Shown here: positions 1 through 8,121 of the stretch, piece by piece
Layout of the letters: each line of letters opens with the position of its first letter
Numbering within the stretch: position 1 is the first letter of the stretch
Source: Thalassobacillus pellis
GTDB taxonomy: Bacteria > Bacillota > Bacilli > Bacillales > Halobacillaceae
Assembly: GCF_016908295.1 (NCBI RefSeq)
Contig: NZ_JAFBDO010000006.1
Location: forward strand, 1 to 64,000
Length of the DNA: 64,000 nucleotides
Direction: 5' to 3'
Program-made: the position numbers and the translations under genes
The notes under the pieces: generated by a model
The model's database searches: none
Told to the model about the DNA's origin: nothing
Seen by the model: the letters and a program-made list of their open reading frames with translations, nothing else

Positions 1-314
1 ATTTCTGTTCCATACCTTTTTCCCCAGTGTTTAGGGACTAACATATACCCTATCTCGGCTTCTTTTTTACAATCCTCATTCCACGTCAAATGACCCAGAC
101 CCACGAATTCGTTGGTATTTGTGTCATGTATTTTATAGGACCCTAATATCTCATGCTTCGAATTACGCATTAATAACTTTTCGTAGTTTACTTGGGCTTC
201 TTCCAGCGGAATCGCTCTTTCCGTTATTTGGGCCATCACTTTTATATCAGCAACAAGTTTAAAATAATCTTCAAAGTCTTCTTTTTGGAATTTTGTTAGC
301 TGCAATCGGGCCAT
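1..314 (-). CDS. GNAT-family N-acetyltransferase, partial (N-terminal part only)
   Basis: This is the first ~104 codons of a protein whose C-terminus lies beyond the left edge. The ATG at 314 follows a strong AGGAGG. The visible sequence has the ordering of a GNAT fold: an N-terminal strand and helix, then a strand containing EFVGLGHL, then the beta4-type stretch EAEIGYMLVPKHWGKRYG, which resembles the acetyl-CoA loop of the RimJ/RimL-like subgroup. Members transfer an acetyl group from acetyl-CoA to an amine. The substrate cannot be told. It is not linked to its neighbour, which starts over 100 bp away. Confidence 0.75.
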   Translation of the reverse strand, partial: MARLQLTKFQKEDFEDYFKLVADIKVMAQITERAIPLEEAQVNYEKLLMRNSKHEILGSYKIHDTNTNEFVGLGHLTWNEDCKKEAEIGYMLVPKHWGKRYGTE

Positions 315-418
315 CACCAACCTCCTCTCCACAAAAAGTTTTGCAGATTTAGAACAGCGTCATTCCCCAGGCATACATTTGGTATCTTTACTGATACGAA
401 TAGATGCCAACAAGGGGA

Positions 419-835
419 TTAGTCATAAAAATACACCTTCTTCCCCGCAGCTTCCTTATCCACTGTTACCACATAAAACTCTGCTCGGTTGTTGGTCCCA
501 TCCACAAACCCATTCAGGTTATGGAAATCGCCCCCGACATTATCGAAATAACCAACCAAGTCATCATTCCCTGATCCCGGATCATACTCCCATACCTCAA
601 AGAAAACGTCGCTCATAAATGTGATAATCCGAAAGGAACCTCCAGTCGATTGGACATTGCCCGTTTTCCAACATGTGGCACCACCGGCACATGTTATCTC
701 TTTTAATCTTCTTTCTCCTACTTTATCCCACTCTCCGTTGCCTCCCTTAAGTATAGGATCACCAGCATGGGCAGATGAAAAAGGAATAACCATGGCAAAA
801 CTAAGAGCAGCCAATAGAACACGGATTTTTTTCAA
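419..835 (-). CDS. Small secreted protein of unknown function
   Basis: This encodes about 138 residues with a clear Sec signal peptide: a KK start, a hydrophobic core around VLLAALSFAMVIPF, and a likely signal peptidase cut after SSAHA. The mature part is small, with one Cys pair (TCAGGATC) and many aromatic residues. I do not recognise the family. Several starts are possible. The ATG at 841 sits only 2 nt from the AGGAGG, so I prefer the TTG at 835 with 8-nt spacing. It is a single gene, probably exported. Spacing to the upstream hydrolase gene suggests separate transcription. Confidence 0.6.
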   Translation of the reverse strand: MKKIRVLLAALSFAMVIPFSSAHAGDPILKGGNGEWDKVGERRLKEITCAGGATCWKTGNVQSTGGSFRIITFMSDVFFEVWEYDPGSGNDDLVGYFDNVGGDFHNLNGFVDGTNNRAEFYVVTVDKEAAGKKVYFYD

Positions 836-909
836 AAGCATTTCCTCCTTTAATTTTTTTACTAACCACATGGCCGGAACAGCAGGTTGTAAACTTGCAA
901 TCTTTCCCC

Positions 910-1788
910 CTACAAAGGAGGACCTAAAAAATGCATTACTTTTTCCTTTACCACTTTCAAATCATCGATCAGCGCCGCATGGCCTGCATTCAGAAGGGAG
1001 TAGGTGACTTCGACGCCATTTTCCTCGAGGTCCAACAAGATTTCGTTGGTCATCTCTTCTGTGGTGATACGATCGTTTTTTCCCCATAATACGAGCACCG
1101 GCGCGGTAATCCGACCTGCGTCTCCCGAGCCATTCACTACGCCATTGGAAATGTTACTGATATTGAACCGGTTCGCCGCAAAGGCCACATCCATGATATT
1201 GCGTTGTTCCAGCGCCGCATCGATATAGTTTTCATAGCTGTTTTCCTCCGGTTGCTTGTGGGCATAAAGCATGTAATCCATGGCGGCTTTATAAAAGAGG
1301 CGATTGTGATGCTTTTGCGCCTGTTCCAGCGTCTCCAGCCCGGGACTTGATGCCATCTGTTCTCTGGTATGTAAACGCTTGCCATCGGTATGATAAACGG
1401 GGTACCCACGTGTCGACATTGATGCTAACAGGACAACTTTTTCGACACGCTCCGGATAATCGGCCGCCAATTGCATGGCTACTCCACCGCCATTCGACCA
1501 GCCCATCACATGTGTTGTCTTGATTCCTAATTCGTCCATCCATAACTTGAGGTCTTCGGAGAAGTCTCCGAGGGATTGGATGGGGGTACGGTAGGTGGAC
1601 TTGCCATATCCCCGTAAGTCGACGGCATATACGGTATAGGCCGGTGGCAACTGATCCATGAATACATCCCATTGTTCGGAAGAAGCCATATTTCCGTGGA
1701 TCAAGAGCAGGTTGGAAGCTCCCCCCGGTCGTACTTTGTAAGTGAGTTTTTCCTTATTCTTTAGCGTGATTTTTAATGTTATGGTCAT
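910..1788 (-). CDS. Alpha/beta-fold hydrolase
   Basis: A 292-residue serine hydrolase of the alpha/beta superfamily. The oxyanion-hole segment is LLIHGNMAS (about residues 28-36). The nucleophile elbow is GWSNGG with Ser about residue 98, the acid is the Asp of LWGKND, and the catalytic His is in LNAGHAALID near the C-terminus. The length is typical for the family. There is no signal peptide, so it should act in the cytoplasm on an unknown ester or C-C bond substrate. I chose the ATG at 1788 because it is preceded by AAAGGAGG at good spacing. A longer reading frame extends upstream without a better ribosome site. Confidence 0.85.
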   Translation of the reverse strand: MTITLKITLKNKEKLTYKVRPGGASNLLLIHGNMASSEQWDVFMDQLPPAYTVYAVDLRGYGKSTYRTPIQSLGDFSEDLKLWMDELGIKTTHVMGWSNGGGVAMQLAADYPERVEKVVLLASMSTRGYPVYHTDGKRLHTREQMASSPGLETLEQAQKHHNRLFYKAAMDYMLYAHKQPEENSYENYIDAALEQRNIMDVAFAANRFNISNISNGVVNGSGDAGRITAPVLVLWGKNDRITTEEMTNEILLDLEENGVEVTYSLLNAGHAALIDDLKVVKEKVMHFLGPPL

Positions 1789-2125
1789 TCTTTCATTCCT
1801 CCTTTCCGTTGAAACGATCTGATGGATAATTTCACACAGTTTTTCTCTCTTCTTTATTTTTTGATTTGTCGTTTCCGCTACTAAAAGGTTACATCTCCTT
1901 CTATGAAAATTTACTTTATAAATGGGCATTTAGGTAGTGATGTTTGTCATCCTTTTAGCATGATATACATCAACACTAGGGTGCTAGTGCTAGAGCTTGG
2001 AAAGTGGTGTAAATACTCTTCTAGGAAAGCGATCGATTAAATTTCCCCACTCGAACCGACGGAATGATGGCGTTAAAATTGTCCGCACCGTTTCTTGTCT
2101 CAGGATCACTCTCTCCAAATAAAAA

Positions 2126-2160
2126 ACAAACGTAAACGTTGACGTTTACGTTTGCGTTTG
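2126..2160. repeat. NNACGT phased palindromic site 1
   Basis: Five hexamer units in register (four ACGT cores, then GCGT), flanked by ACAA. It is the leftmost copy in the window. It lies in the gap between the hydrolase and the saccharopine-dehydrogenase-like gene. Confidence 0.9.
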
Positions 2161-2274
2161 TTGCTGCAGACGTGTTATTCCTTTACTACTCCTTCCCACC
2201 CCTTCGAACCATACTTTCTATGAGAGGGAGTAGTAGCTTCAGCCGCTTATGGGAAATCTTTCAAGGCAGGCTCA

Positions 2275-3381
2275 TCATGCAAGTCGTTGACCCAGATTTA
2301 CAACTTTACCGTCTACACGTGTTTCCAACCATAAGCTATCCCCCATGTCTTGCCATACATCTTCCCATTTTATTAATTGCTCCGTATGATGGACACCTGA
2401 AGGGAAAGTGGAACTCTCCATCACTTTTGCTAGATACGTGGCCACTCTTGCAGTTATCCATGATTCATTTTCTTTCCCATGAAGGTAGTATTCGACGAAC
2501 CTTAGATCCTCTCTCTTTTTCCCTTTCGCTTCGATTTTGATTGCCACCTTTTCGTTTTTATTAGTGATGGCACTATAGAGCTTAACCAAACTTTTTTTCA
2601 TGAACTCGGGCTTGCATAATCGGGCTAACCCCCATCGTTTAACAAGCGATAATATCAAGGTGACAAACCGAGAATCAAAGCAGAGACGAGTAGAAACACT
2701 TGGTATTCCAAGCGTGTATGGAAGGACGTGTTGGTCTGAAAAATTAAACCGATATGCCATCCTATGACCAAGTTCTTCTCCAAAATAGGTCTTTTTCCTA
2801 TTTGAAAAACTGGATACTTTCACCTTCTTGTTCTTCTCCATTATGTAGAAATCCGAGATGAGGTTATCCATCGTCCACTCAATCGCAGCTTTTCCATGAT
2901 GATCGCCCATACCCAATAATATAGCGATGTCCATAGTATCGACATGATCCAATTGTCGCTTCGCAAGTTCAGCCAATAAATTTGTCAACCCAGGCGCCAA
3001 ACCGACACTTAATACAGCAGTAGCCTCATTAGCTTCTGCCTGAGCATGCAGCCTTTCTACTTGTCTCAAGAACCCATAATTAGCTGTTAAATCCATATAG
3101 TGAACACCTTGACTAAAGCAGAAGCGCACGAAATTCGTATTTTTCTGGTCCACGCACATAATCACAAGCTTAATGTTTGCAAGGATACTTGGTTCAACGG
3201 GATCGTTTATGTTCAACTGAAAAGGGCGTACCTTCCCCTCTGTGGTTCGACAAAACTGCTCCGCTTTAGCAATGTTTCTTCCCGCAGCGATAACTTTTCC
3301 TGGATATGCGTCTCCCAGTTTGCGGCTTATTTCTCTTCCAACATGGCCATACCCACCAATTACCAGAATATGATCCTTCAA
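2275..3381 (-). CDS. Saccharopine dehydrogenase-like NAD(P)-binding protein
   Basis: About 368 residues. The N-terminus is a Rossmann nucleotide-binding motif, LVIGGYGHVGREI, followed by an AAGR segment after strand 2. The remainder (GLAPGLTNLLAELA near residue 130) is typical of saccharopine dehydrogenase-like / trans-acting enoyl-reductase-like proteins. The reaction and substrate cannot be inferred. I chose a TTG start at 3381 because GGAAGG lies upstream. A longer frame with no ribosome site reaches 3447. It follows the metallo-hydrolase gene closely on the same strand, so the two probably form one MarR-controlled transcript. Confidence 0.75.
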   Translation of the reverse strand: MKDHILVIGGYGHVGREISRKLGDAYPGKVIAAGRNIAKAEQFCRTTEGKVRPFQLNINDPVEPSILANIKLVIMCVDQKNTNFVRFCFSQGVHYMDLTANYGFLRQVERLHAQAEANEATAVLSVGLAPGLTNLLAELAKRQLDHVDTMDIAILLGMGDHHGKAAIEWTMDNLISDFYIMEKNKKVKVSSFSNRKKTYFGEELGHRMAYRFNFSDQHVLPYTLGIPSVSTRLCFDSRFVTLILSLVKRWGLARLCKPEFMKKSLVKLYSAITNKNEKVAIKIEAKGKKREDLRFVEYYLHGKENESWITARVATYLAKVMESSTFPSGVHHTEQLIKWEDVWQDMGDSLWLETRVDGKVVNLGQRLA

Positions 3382-3480
3382 ATGGTTTCCTTCCTTTCGA
3401 GCGCCTACGTTCTCCCCATACATAGGCGCTCCGTTTATCCATATCAAGGAATTGTCTTGGGATTTTCCTTCCCAAGCTGA

Positions 3481-4314
3481 TCAGACGTTTACAACTGTTC
3501 CGACATTGCAATAAAAGAACCTTTCCCCAAAGTCCCTGGACAACTGATTGCCTACCTTTAATCCGGTACAATGGGAGACGCCTAAGTGCTGTATACCCAA
3601 GTCTTTTAAAGCGTTCCTGCTTTTTTCTTTTTGTTCCTTGCTCACGGGGGCTAAATGGGTTCCGCCGATAACTGTATGAATACGACTTTCCCCCGTCATT
3701 TGAACCGCGTAATGAAGAATATTGATGATGCCCGCATGGGAGCATCCGAGAATAACGAACAAGCCTTTTTGGGTTTTTATAATTACGGACTGATCATCAA
3801 TGACAGCGTCTTGAACATAACCTTCGCTTGTTCGGAGGACTATATCGGTGTCCCCATATTCGAAGTCCGTGACACGGGGAACTTCTCCCGTCAAGTAAAC
3901 ATTGGGGGCAATTTCAGTAAATTCGGTGTTGAACTTAAAGTTTGCTCCGTTACCTTCCAGGGCGACCCGCGAATAAGGGACGCCAATGTATTTGTGACCA
4001 TTTCGAACCAGATATCCTTCTTTGAATAATGCGGGATGAGCGTAGACATCAATCGGTACTTTCTTCGATGCTTGAACCGCATCAAGTAAACCTCCCGTGT
4101 GATCCATATGATGATGGCTCAATATAATTCCTTTCATCCTTGATAAATCTTTGTGGAAGACACGAGCATTATTGAGCAGTACCTTCCCTTGTCCGGTATC
4201 AAAAAGGTAATTGCCATAGTCAGTTTCTAGAAAAACAGACCAGCCATGTTCCGCAATTGCACCTAAATTACCGAATACGCTGTTTTCAGAAAGAACAGTC
4301 GCTTGAACTTCCAT
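3481..4314 (-). CDS. Metallo-beta-lactamase-fold metallo-hydrolase
   Basis: A 277-residue MBL-fold protein. The metal-binding HxHxDH motif is SHHHMDH at residues 66-72, with later ligands likely in GCSHAG and in GGTHLA/SHCTG. The arrangement resembles the COG1237 group, annotated as dihydropteridine-phosphate synthase-like metallo-hydrolases. There is no signal peptide. The ATG at 4314 is preceded by GGAGGG. The promoter region carries a GTTTAG-TTT-CTAAAC palindrome. The same palindrome, with one central base changed, precedes the adjacent marR gene, so this gene is probably the main target of that repressor. Confidence 0.85.
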   Translation of the reverse strand: MEVQATVLSENSVFGNLGAIAEHGWSVFLETDYGNYLFDTGQGKVLLNNARVFHKDLSRMKGIILSHHHMDHTGGLLDAVQASKKVPIDVYAHPALFKEGYLVRNGHKYIGVPYSRVALEGNGANFKFNTEFTEIAPNVYLTGEVPRVTDFEYGDTDIVLRTSEGYVQDAVIDDQSVIIKTQKGLFVILGCSHAGIINILHYAVQMTGESRIHTVIGGTHLAPVSKEQKEKSRNALKDLGIQHLGVSHCTGLKVGNQLSRDFGERFFYCNVGTVVNV

Positions 4315-4333
4315 AATACCCTCCTGTATTTAT

Positions 4334-4348
4334 GTTTAGTTTCTAAAC
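4334..4348. promoter_or_regulatory. MarR-type operator upstream of the MBL gene
   Basis: A palindrome GTTTAG-TTT-CTAAAC lies 20 bp upstream of the MBL start. It matches the palindrome before marR (4833-4846) in both arms. Binding by the MarR protein is inferred from this duplication. Confidence 0.6.
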
Positions 4349-4362
4349 TATTTGTCAAAAAA

Positions 4363-4824
4363 TTATTTCTCTAAAAATGTATTTAGTTTTTCAATACATC
4401 TCTCAAAAATTTCGATTTCCTTTGGGTCCAACTGGGAACGAAGCTGTTGGTAAAAATGCTGATGTAACGTTTCGTGCGCCCTATAGGCGTCTTTTCCCTT
4501 TTCGGTTAAGGAAACAAGAACCGCCCTGGAATCAGTAGGGTGTGGGGTTCGCTTTACGAGTTCTTTCATTTTTTTTCGCGTTACAATCTGTGTAATGGCC
4601 CCTTTCGTGACCCCCAAACGATCTGCCAGCTCACTCATAAGAATACCATGTTCGAGGCCAATGGCATCAATGGTATGAATTTCGCTAGGTGTTAATGCTC
4701 CAGCTTCTCCAAAAGTACGAGGATGGCGTTCGAGTTGTTGAAGTTGCATGATTAAACGGCCAAGATTGTGACTGCCCCTAGCCCGGTTATTTAGTTTTTT
4801 TGATTGGTTCTTATTTTTATCCAT
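4363..4824 (-). CDS. MarR-family transcriptional regulator
   Basis: A 153-residue winged-helix regulator. The recognition region contains GILMSELADRLGVTKGAITQIVTR, followed by the wing LVKRTPHPTDSRAVLVSLTEKGK, a classical MarR signature (D-x-R-x-x-x-x-x-L-T-x-x-G). The helices on either side would form the dimer interface. MarR proteins are usually autorepressors relieved by small ligands. Identical-arm palindromes in its own promoter and in front of the MBL gene support control of both. The ligand is unknown. Confidence 0.9.
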   Translation of the reverse strand: MDKNKNQSKKLNNRARGSHNLGRLIMQLQQLERHPRTFGEAGALTPSEIHTIDAIGLEHGILMSELADRLGVTKGAITQIVTRKKMKELVKRTPHPTDSRAVLVSLTEKGKDAYRAHETLHQHFYQQLRSQLDPKEIEIFERCIEKLNTFLEK

Positions 4825-4832
4825 GATTTTAA

Positions 4833-4846
4833 TTTAGTATCTAAAC
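4833..4846. promoter_or_regulatory. MarR-type operator upstream of marR
   Basis: TTTAG-TAT-CTAAAC lies just upstream of the marR start and repeats the arms of the 4334-4348 palindrome. It is a likely autoregulatory site. Confidence 0.6.
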
Positions 4847-5066
4847 TTTAATTTGTCAATAGGCTGATAAAAAAGTCATTGTTTACTGGTCTGTATTCAA
4901 TGAACCATTCTAAAAAAATTAATATGTAACGTTTCATTTTATTTTCAGTTCTCTAAACAATGGGAAAGTTATTAATGTGGATAATATAACCATATAAAAA
5001 CCTTACTGATGTATTCCCCTCCCCATGAAGCCAACCATTATAGAGACAGAGCTTGAAGGGTATACC

Positions 5067-5096
5067 ACAAACGTAAACATAAACGTTTACGTTTGT
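5067..5096. repeat. NNACGT phased palindromic site 2
   Basis: Four hexamer units in 6-bp register (one core ACAT) flanked by ACAA and TTGT. It sits in a non-coding stretch between marR and the partition genes. Confidence 0.9.
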
Positions 5097-5340
5097 GTTA
5101 ATCTTGGTAGAAATCCTGGGGAGGATTTGTCATGTTCGTTATGCTAGCAATTTTAAGTCAGAGATTTATGATTAGTATTATCAAAGGTTATTAGATTTAT
5201 ACATTCCACACTCTTTTTTTCGGTGAGACAGGGGCCACAACGTCCTTATTCACATGTATACATACGCTACAGGTGGGGGAGTCACTCTTAGAAAAACTCG
5301 ACCTACTATTTATAGGGGTATGAATAATAGGAACACCTAA

Positions 5341-5380
5341 AAAACACAAACGTTGACGTAAACATCAACGTTTGTGTTTT
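5341..5380. repeat. NNACGT phased palindromic site 3
   Basis: Near-palindrome with outer arms AAAACACAAACGT and ACGTTTGTGTTTT. It lies directly before a remnant of a MerR-HTH gene, as site 12290-12319 lies directly after the intact gene. Confidence 0.9.
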
Positions 5381-5381
5381 T

Positions 5382-5440
5382 TAGGGAGTGCTTGGTTCCC
5401 GCACGCTTTCTCTTTTCGGACTGAGTAGGGCCCTTTCATT
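5382..5440 (-). pseudogene. Decayed 3' end of a second MerR-HTH coiled-coil gene
   Basis: Read on the minus strand, this stretch gives ALLSPKRESVREPSTP followed by a stop. It closely matches the C-terminus of the intact gene at 12329-13045 (ARLFSPKRETAREPEHS, stop). The phased palindrome lies immediately downstream in both copies. Nothing upstream of about 5440 still resembles the rest of the gene. I read it as the surviving tail of a duplicated or replaced paralogue. Confidence 0.6.
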
Positions 5441-5555
5441 GATGCAACCTTATGATTTAAACATCCAAATGCCCAATTATACCTCCTGTGATATATATAG
5501 GGTTTGTATGGATATCGAGCAGCTGCTGCATTCTATCGTTTGCTTTATGTTAAAA

Positions 5556-5587
5556 AGACACAAACGTTGACGTCAACGTTTGTGTCT
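5556..5587. repeat. NNACGT phased palindromic site 4 (perfect palindrome)
   Basis: A 32-bp perfect palindrome with three ACGT cores. It lies 8 bp beyond the stop codon of the ribbon-helix-helix gene, so it could also act as a hairpin at the end of the par transcript. Confidence 0.9.
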
Positions 5588-5594
5588 GAATGGG

Positions 5595-5885
5595 TTAAGA
5601 GAGGTATTGGCGGAGCGCTTCATTTACCAGGCGGGTTTTTTCCCCTTTTTCTTTTCCAGCTTGCTTGTCCAACTGCTTGATCAAGTCATTTTCCACATAA
5701 AAGGTTGCACGCTTGTACTTGTCATCAAACTTTTTCTTCTTCTTCGGGGTTGCCTTGCTTTTTTCTTGTTTGGGTTCGGCATCCTGAAACAAGGTATTAT
5801 GGGCCTCGTTGATATGTTTTTCATGCTTCTCCGCATTGGAATTTTTCTTGTTTAGCAGGCTACTGTACTTGTCTTTCTTTGACAC
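5595..5885 (-). CDS. Ribbon-helix-helix partition partner of ParA (ParB/ParR-type)
   Basis: A 96-residue basic protein. The first ~55 residues are hydrophilic and Lys/Glu-rich, probably flexible, the region that in such proteins stimulates the ParA ATPase. Residues ~58-95 form a ribbon-helix-helix domain: strand KRATFYV, helix NDLIKQLDKQAG, then helix KTRLVNEALRQYL. The GTG start at 5885 overlaps the 3' end of parA by 26 bp, so the two are translationally coupled. By analogy with omega/ParR-type systems it should bind centromere DNA and repress its own operon. The phased NNACGT sites around it are the obvious candidate targets. Confidence 0.85.
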   Translation of the reverse strand: MSKKDKYSSLLNKKNSNAEKHEKHINEAHNTLFQDAEPKQEKSKATPKKKKKFDDKYKRATFYVENDLIKQLDKQAGKEKGEKTRLVNEALRQYLS

Positions 5886-6642
5886 GTTCGATCAACTCCT
5901 CAAGGAAACTCTGGTATGGCGCTAGAGCTACGCGGTCTGCTTTGATGCGATTCTGGATCCCTTCAATCGAAAATTCCTTGATCCGGCTTTTCCGACGGAT
6001 GACTGATGCGAACACGAGGTCTTCAAAATCCTCTTTCGCTTGGTCCAAAATCGAGGAATCAATCGTCGCTCTTGCATCCAGCATGGTGGTCAAGATACCC
6101 CCTAAAATCAAATCCGGGTTGGTGTTGTTTTGAACCCCGGTTAAAAATTCGAGGTACCGATCCAGGGCATCGTAACAGAAAGGCTCTGATTGCAGCATCA
6201 CCACGGCGTAATCGGATGCTGTGAGCCCGTTGACCGTGTGATCACCTAGGTTTGGCGGCAAGTCAATCAAAATAAAATCATAGTCCGCTTTGACGACATC
6301 TAAGGTTTCCCGTAATAACGCTGCTGGATGTCCTTTATATTCCCGATAAATATAACGAGGAAGAATCGAAAGAAAATCCTCCGCTGGTAACACATCCAGG
6401 TTGTCGTTAACGCTATGTATGTACGGAACTGGATTTTTTTCCTTCACGGCTTGTAAGACAGTGCGTTCGGTAAAGTCATAAATGTTTTGCTGGGTGAGCA
6501 TGCCGGTTAAATTCCCTTGACTATCAAAGTCCACGGCTAACACGCGATATCCCATCTCAGCTAATAAATAACTGGAAATGGCCGTGGTGGTAGTCTTGCC
6601 TACTCCTCCTTTTTGAATCCCAAAACTAATCGTGACTCCCAC
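5860..6642 (-). CDS. parA: ParA-family partition ATPase
   Basis: A 260-residue deviant-Walker ATPase. The Walker A motif is KGGVGKTT (residues 11-18), Walker A' is VDFDSQGN, and Walker B is FILIDLPPN near residue 122. It has no N-terminal helix-turn-helix, so it is a small Type Ib-like ParA whose operon is expected to be repressed by the partner protein. It would form nucleoid-bound gradients that position plasmid copies. The GTG start follows AGGAGGGATTTT. The upstream region holds a phased NNACGT array. Confidence 0.95.
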   Translation of the reverse strand: MGVTISFGIQKGGVGKTTTTAISSYLLAEMGYRVLAVDFDSQGNLTGMLTQQNIYDFTERTVLQAVKEKNPVPYIHSVNDNLDVLPAEDFLSILPRYIYREYKGHPAALLRETLDVVKADYDFILIDLPPNLGDHTVNGLTASDYAVVMLQSEPFCYDALDRYLEFLTGVQNNTNPDLILGGILTTMLDARATIDSSILDQAKEDFEDLVFASVIRRKSRIKEFSIEGIQNRIKADRVALAPYQSFLEELIERVKERQVQ

Positions 6643-6680
6643 AAAATCCCTCCTTTATTTGTTCAGTTACGGATAGTATA

Positions 6681-6700
6681 ACACAAACGTTTACGTTTAC
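6681..6700. promoter_or_regulatory. NNACGT array in the parA promoter (site 5)
   Basis: Two ACGT cores plus a degenerate third unit in 6-bp phase, 38-58 bp upstream of the parA start. I infer an autoregulatory operator bound by the ribbon-helix-helix partner. Confidence 0.7.
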
Positions 6701-6790
6701 AAGAGGTTTTCATCGACAATTCTAATGGAGAAATTACAGGATTCTTCGTAAGAAAACGTTAATTTGTTCCTCTGCAACCATGCTTATCCA

Positions 6791-6799
6791 TGTTATAAT
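6791..6799 (+). promoter_or_regulatory. Extended -10 promoter of the type I toxin
   Basis: TGTTATAAT is an extended -10 element about 70 bp upstream of the toxin ATG. No good -35 is visible at the normal distance, consistent with an extended -10 promoter. Confidence 0.55.
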
Positions 6800-6870
6800 A
6801 GCGCTATGTAATAGAATAGGTACTCAAGGGTGGGTCGGCACACATCCCCGAAAGAAAGGGGGTGGTGCTG

Positions 6871-6954
6871 ATGACAGTATTCGAAGCATTGATGTTTGCC
6901 ATTGCTTTCGCAACACTAATCGTAGGCATACTGTCGTTTAACCAAAAAAAATAA
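6871..6954 (+). CDS. Holin-like type I toxin peptide (TxpA/BsrE-like)
   Basis: A 27-residue peptide, MTVFEALMFAIAFATLIVGI plus a short LSFNQKK tail. It has the short polar start, single membrane helix and lysine-rich end of the Firmicute putative holin-like toxins (TxpA/BsrG/BsrE group). The ribosome site AAGGGGGTGGTGCTG is characteristic of these genes. Such peptides act at the membrane and are silenced by a convergent antisense RNA, which is visible here as a second extended -10 promoter and two terminators downstream. Next to parA, it is likely a post-segregational stability module. Confidence 0.8.
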   Translation: MTVFEALMFAIAFATLIVGILSFNQKK

Positions 6955-7084
6955 TCCACCCTTGAGTTAGAGGCTCAGGTGGATTATTCCCACTAATAGC
7001 CGATCCCCCTTGCAGGGAACCGTTCTATTACGGACCGTAGATGTTTGCGCATCTACGGTCGTTTTTTTAATATATAGCGTTTCT
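6942..7084 (-). ncRNA. Candidate antisense antitoxin RNA
   Basis: On the minus strand an extended -10 element TGGTATAAT (at 7091-7099) should start a transcript near 7084. About 140 nt later it meets a hairpin with arms AATCCACC/GGTGGATT followed by a run of eight T (6942-6950). The RNA would be complementary to the toxin 3' UTR and last codons. This matches the RatA/SR5 arrangement. Ends are inferred, not measured. Confidence 0.6.
7033..7068 (+). terminator. Rho-independent terminator of the toxin mRNA
   Basis: An 11-bp stem, GACCGTAGATG/CATCTACGGTC, with a 6-nt loop followed by a T-run. Confidence 0.85.
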
Positions 7085-7248
7085 GTGTTTATTATACCAT
7101 AAATTGAAAGATATAAAACCATTAAAGCACAAGTTATGATTCCTAATAAGGCGCTTATGTTTGTGGTTGGTTTTATTCAGCTCTTATCGACATCCGAAAC
7201 AACCATGTTGGAAGGCAGCCTTGAGCTGCGATATTGGTGAGGGTTTTA

Positions 7249-7712
7249 TCAAATATTTCCTAAGAAGAGTGCATCATAAACAAGTGCCGGATGGATCTTC
7301 ATTTTTTCGAGGAAAATCAAACTAACCACAAATAAAGAGCCTGTCTGCAACAACCCGCTAGCCTCATAGGAAGTGCTGAACAATTGAAAAGCCATCATTC
7401 CAAGCAGTACAGCAATGGCAGGACGAATCAAGTTAGTCATTGTTTTGACTCGTGGGAAGTTTTTAAATTTAGCCAAAAGACTCAACAATAAAATCATCAA
7501 AATCAAGGCTGGAGCAACAGTCGCGAAGACACCTGTGACAGCTCCCCAACCCCCCCGCTTGCTGATCCTACCATTTTTGTTGCGATCGGTCCAGGCAAGG
7601 CATTTGCCATTGCTAACATTTCACTGAATTCCGGGACGTTCATCCAGCCAAACCGATCGACCACTTCATTCTCAACCAGCGGGATCGATACAGGTCCGCC
7701 TCCGTATAGTGA
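7249..7712 (-). pseudogene. Chromate transporter (ChrA, short form) remnant
   Basis: Two reading frames together give the short-chain ChrA pattern. Upstream: YGGGPVSIPLVENEVVDRFG, then MANALPGPIATK. After a +1 shift in a G-run near 7548: GGWGAVTGVFATVAPALIL and the rest of an 85-residue hydrophobic stretch. The 5' end is missing, with a stop codon just before the first conserved residues. The family exports chromate through the membrane. This copy cannot make a full protein. Confidence 0.8.
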
Positions 7713-7788
7713 CGCTCTCTAATTCAGGAGCACCTTTCCAGTAAATCACCCTACTCTCTGCTACATTCAGTGCAAACAAAATGAAAAC

Positions 7789-7816
7789 ACAAACGTAAAC
7801 GTTGACGTTTACGTTT
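7789..7816. repeat. NNACGT phased palindromic site 6
   Basis: Four units in register: AAACGT, AAACGT, TGACGT, TTACGT. The right flank is interrupted (TTTCGA). Confidence 0.9.
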
Positions 7817-8074
7817 CGAATAAGGGAAGGAATAACAGGTGGCGTGATAAATACCTTGATAAGATTGAAGGAATGGTTCGTCGTCCAATCATAGCCGCTA
7901 GACGTTTCAATAGTAGTTAAGTGATAAACTCCAGAAAACGTTCTTTTTTCAAAGGACTTGTAAACGATTGTGTGTGTGTGACGTCGTCTACTTTCATTTA
8001 ATGGTTGTTCCTTTCTTGATAACCTTTATTCTGTTTTTGGTTAAGCACCTCGTCTTTAAAGATTTGGTAAATCA

Positions 8075-8089
8075 AATGTTTACGTTTGT
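8075..8089. repeat. Partial NNACGT site 7
   Basis: Only AAATGTTTACGTTTG remains, one intact core with one degenerate unit in phase. Confidence 0.5.
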
Positions 8090-8121
8090 GGCTGAACTGA
8101 AAGGCATTCGGTAGATAAAAA

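Noticed and set aside
5388-5570. A 60-codon plus-strand frame near the par locus
   Set aside because: It lies opposite the remnant of the MerR-HTH gene and across a palindromic site, and has no ribosome site.
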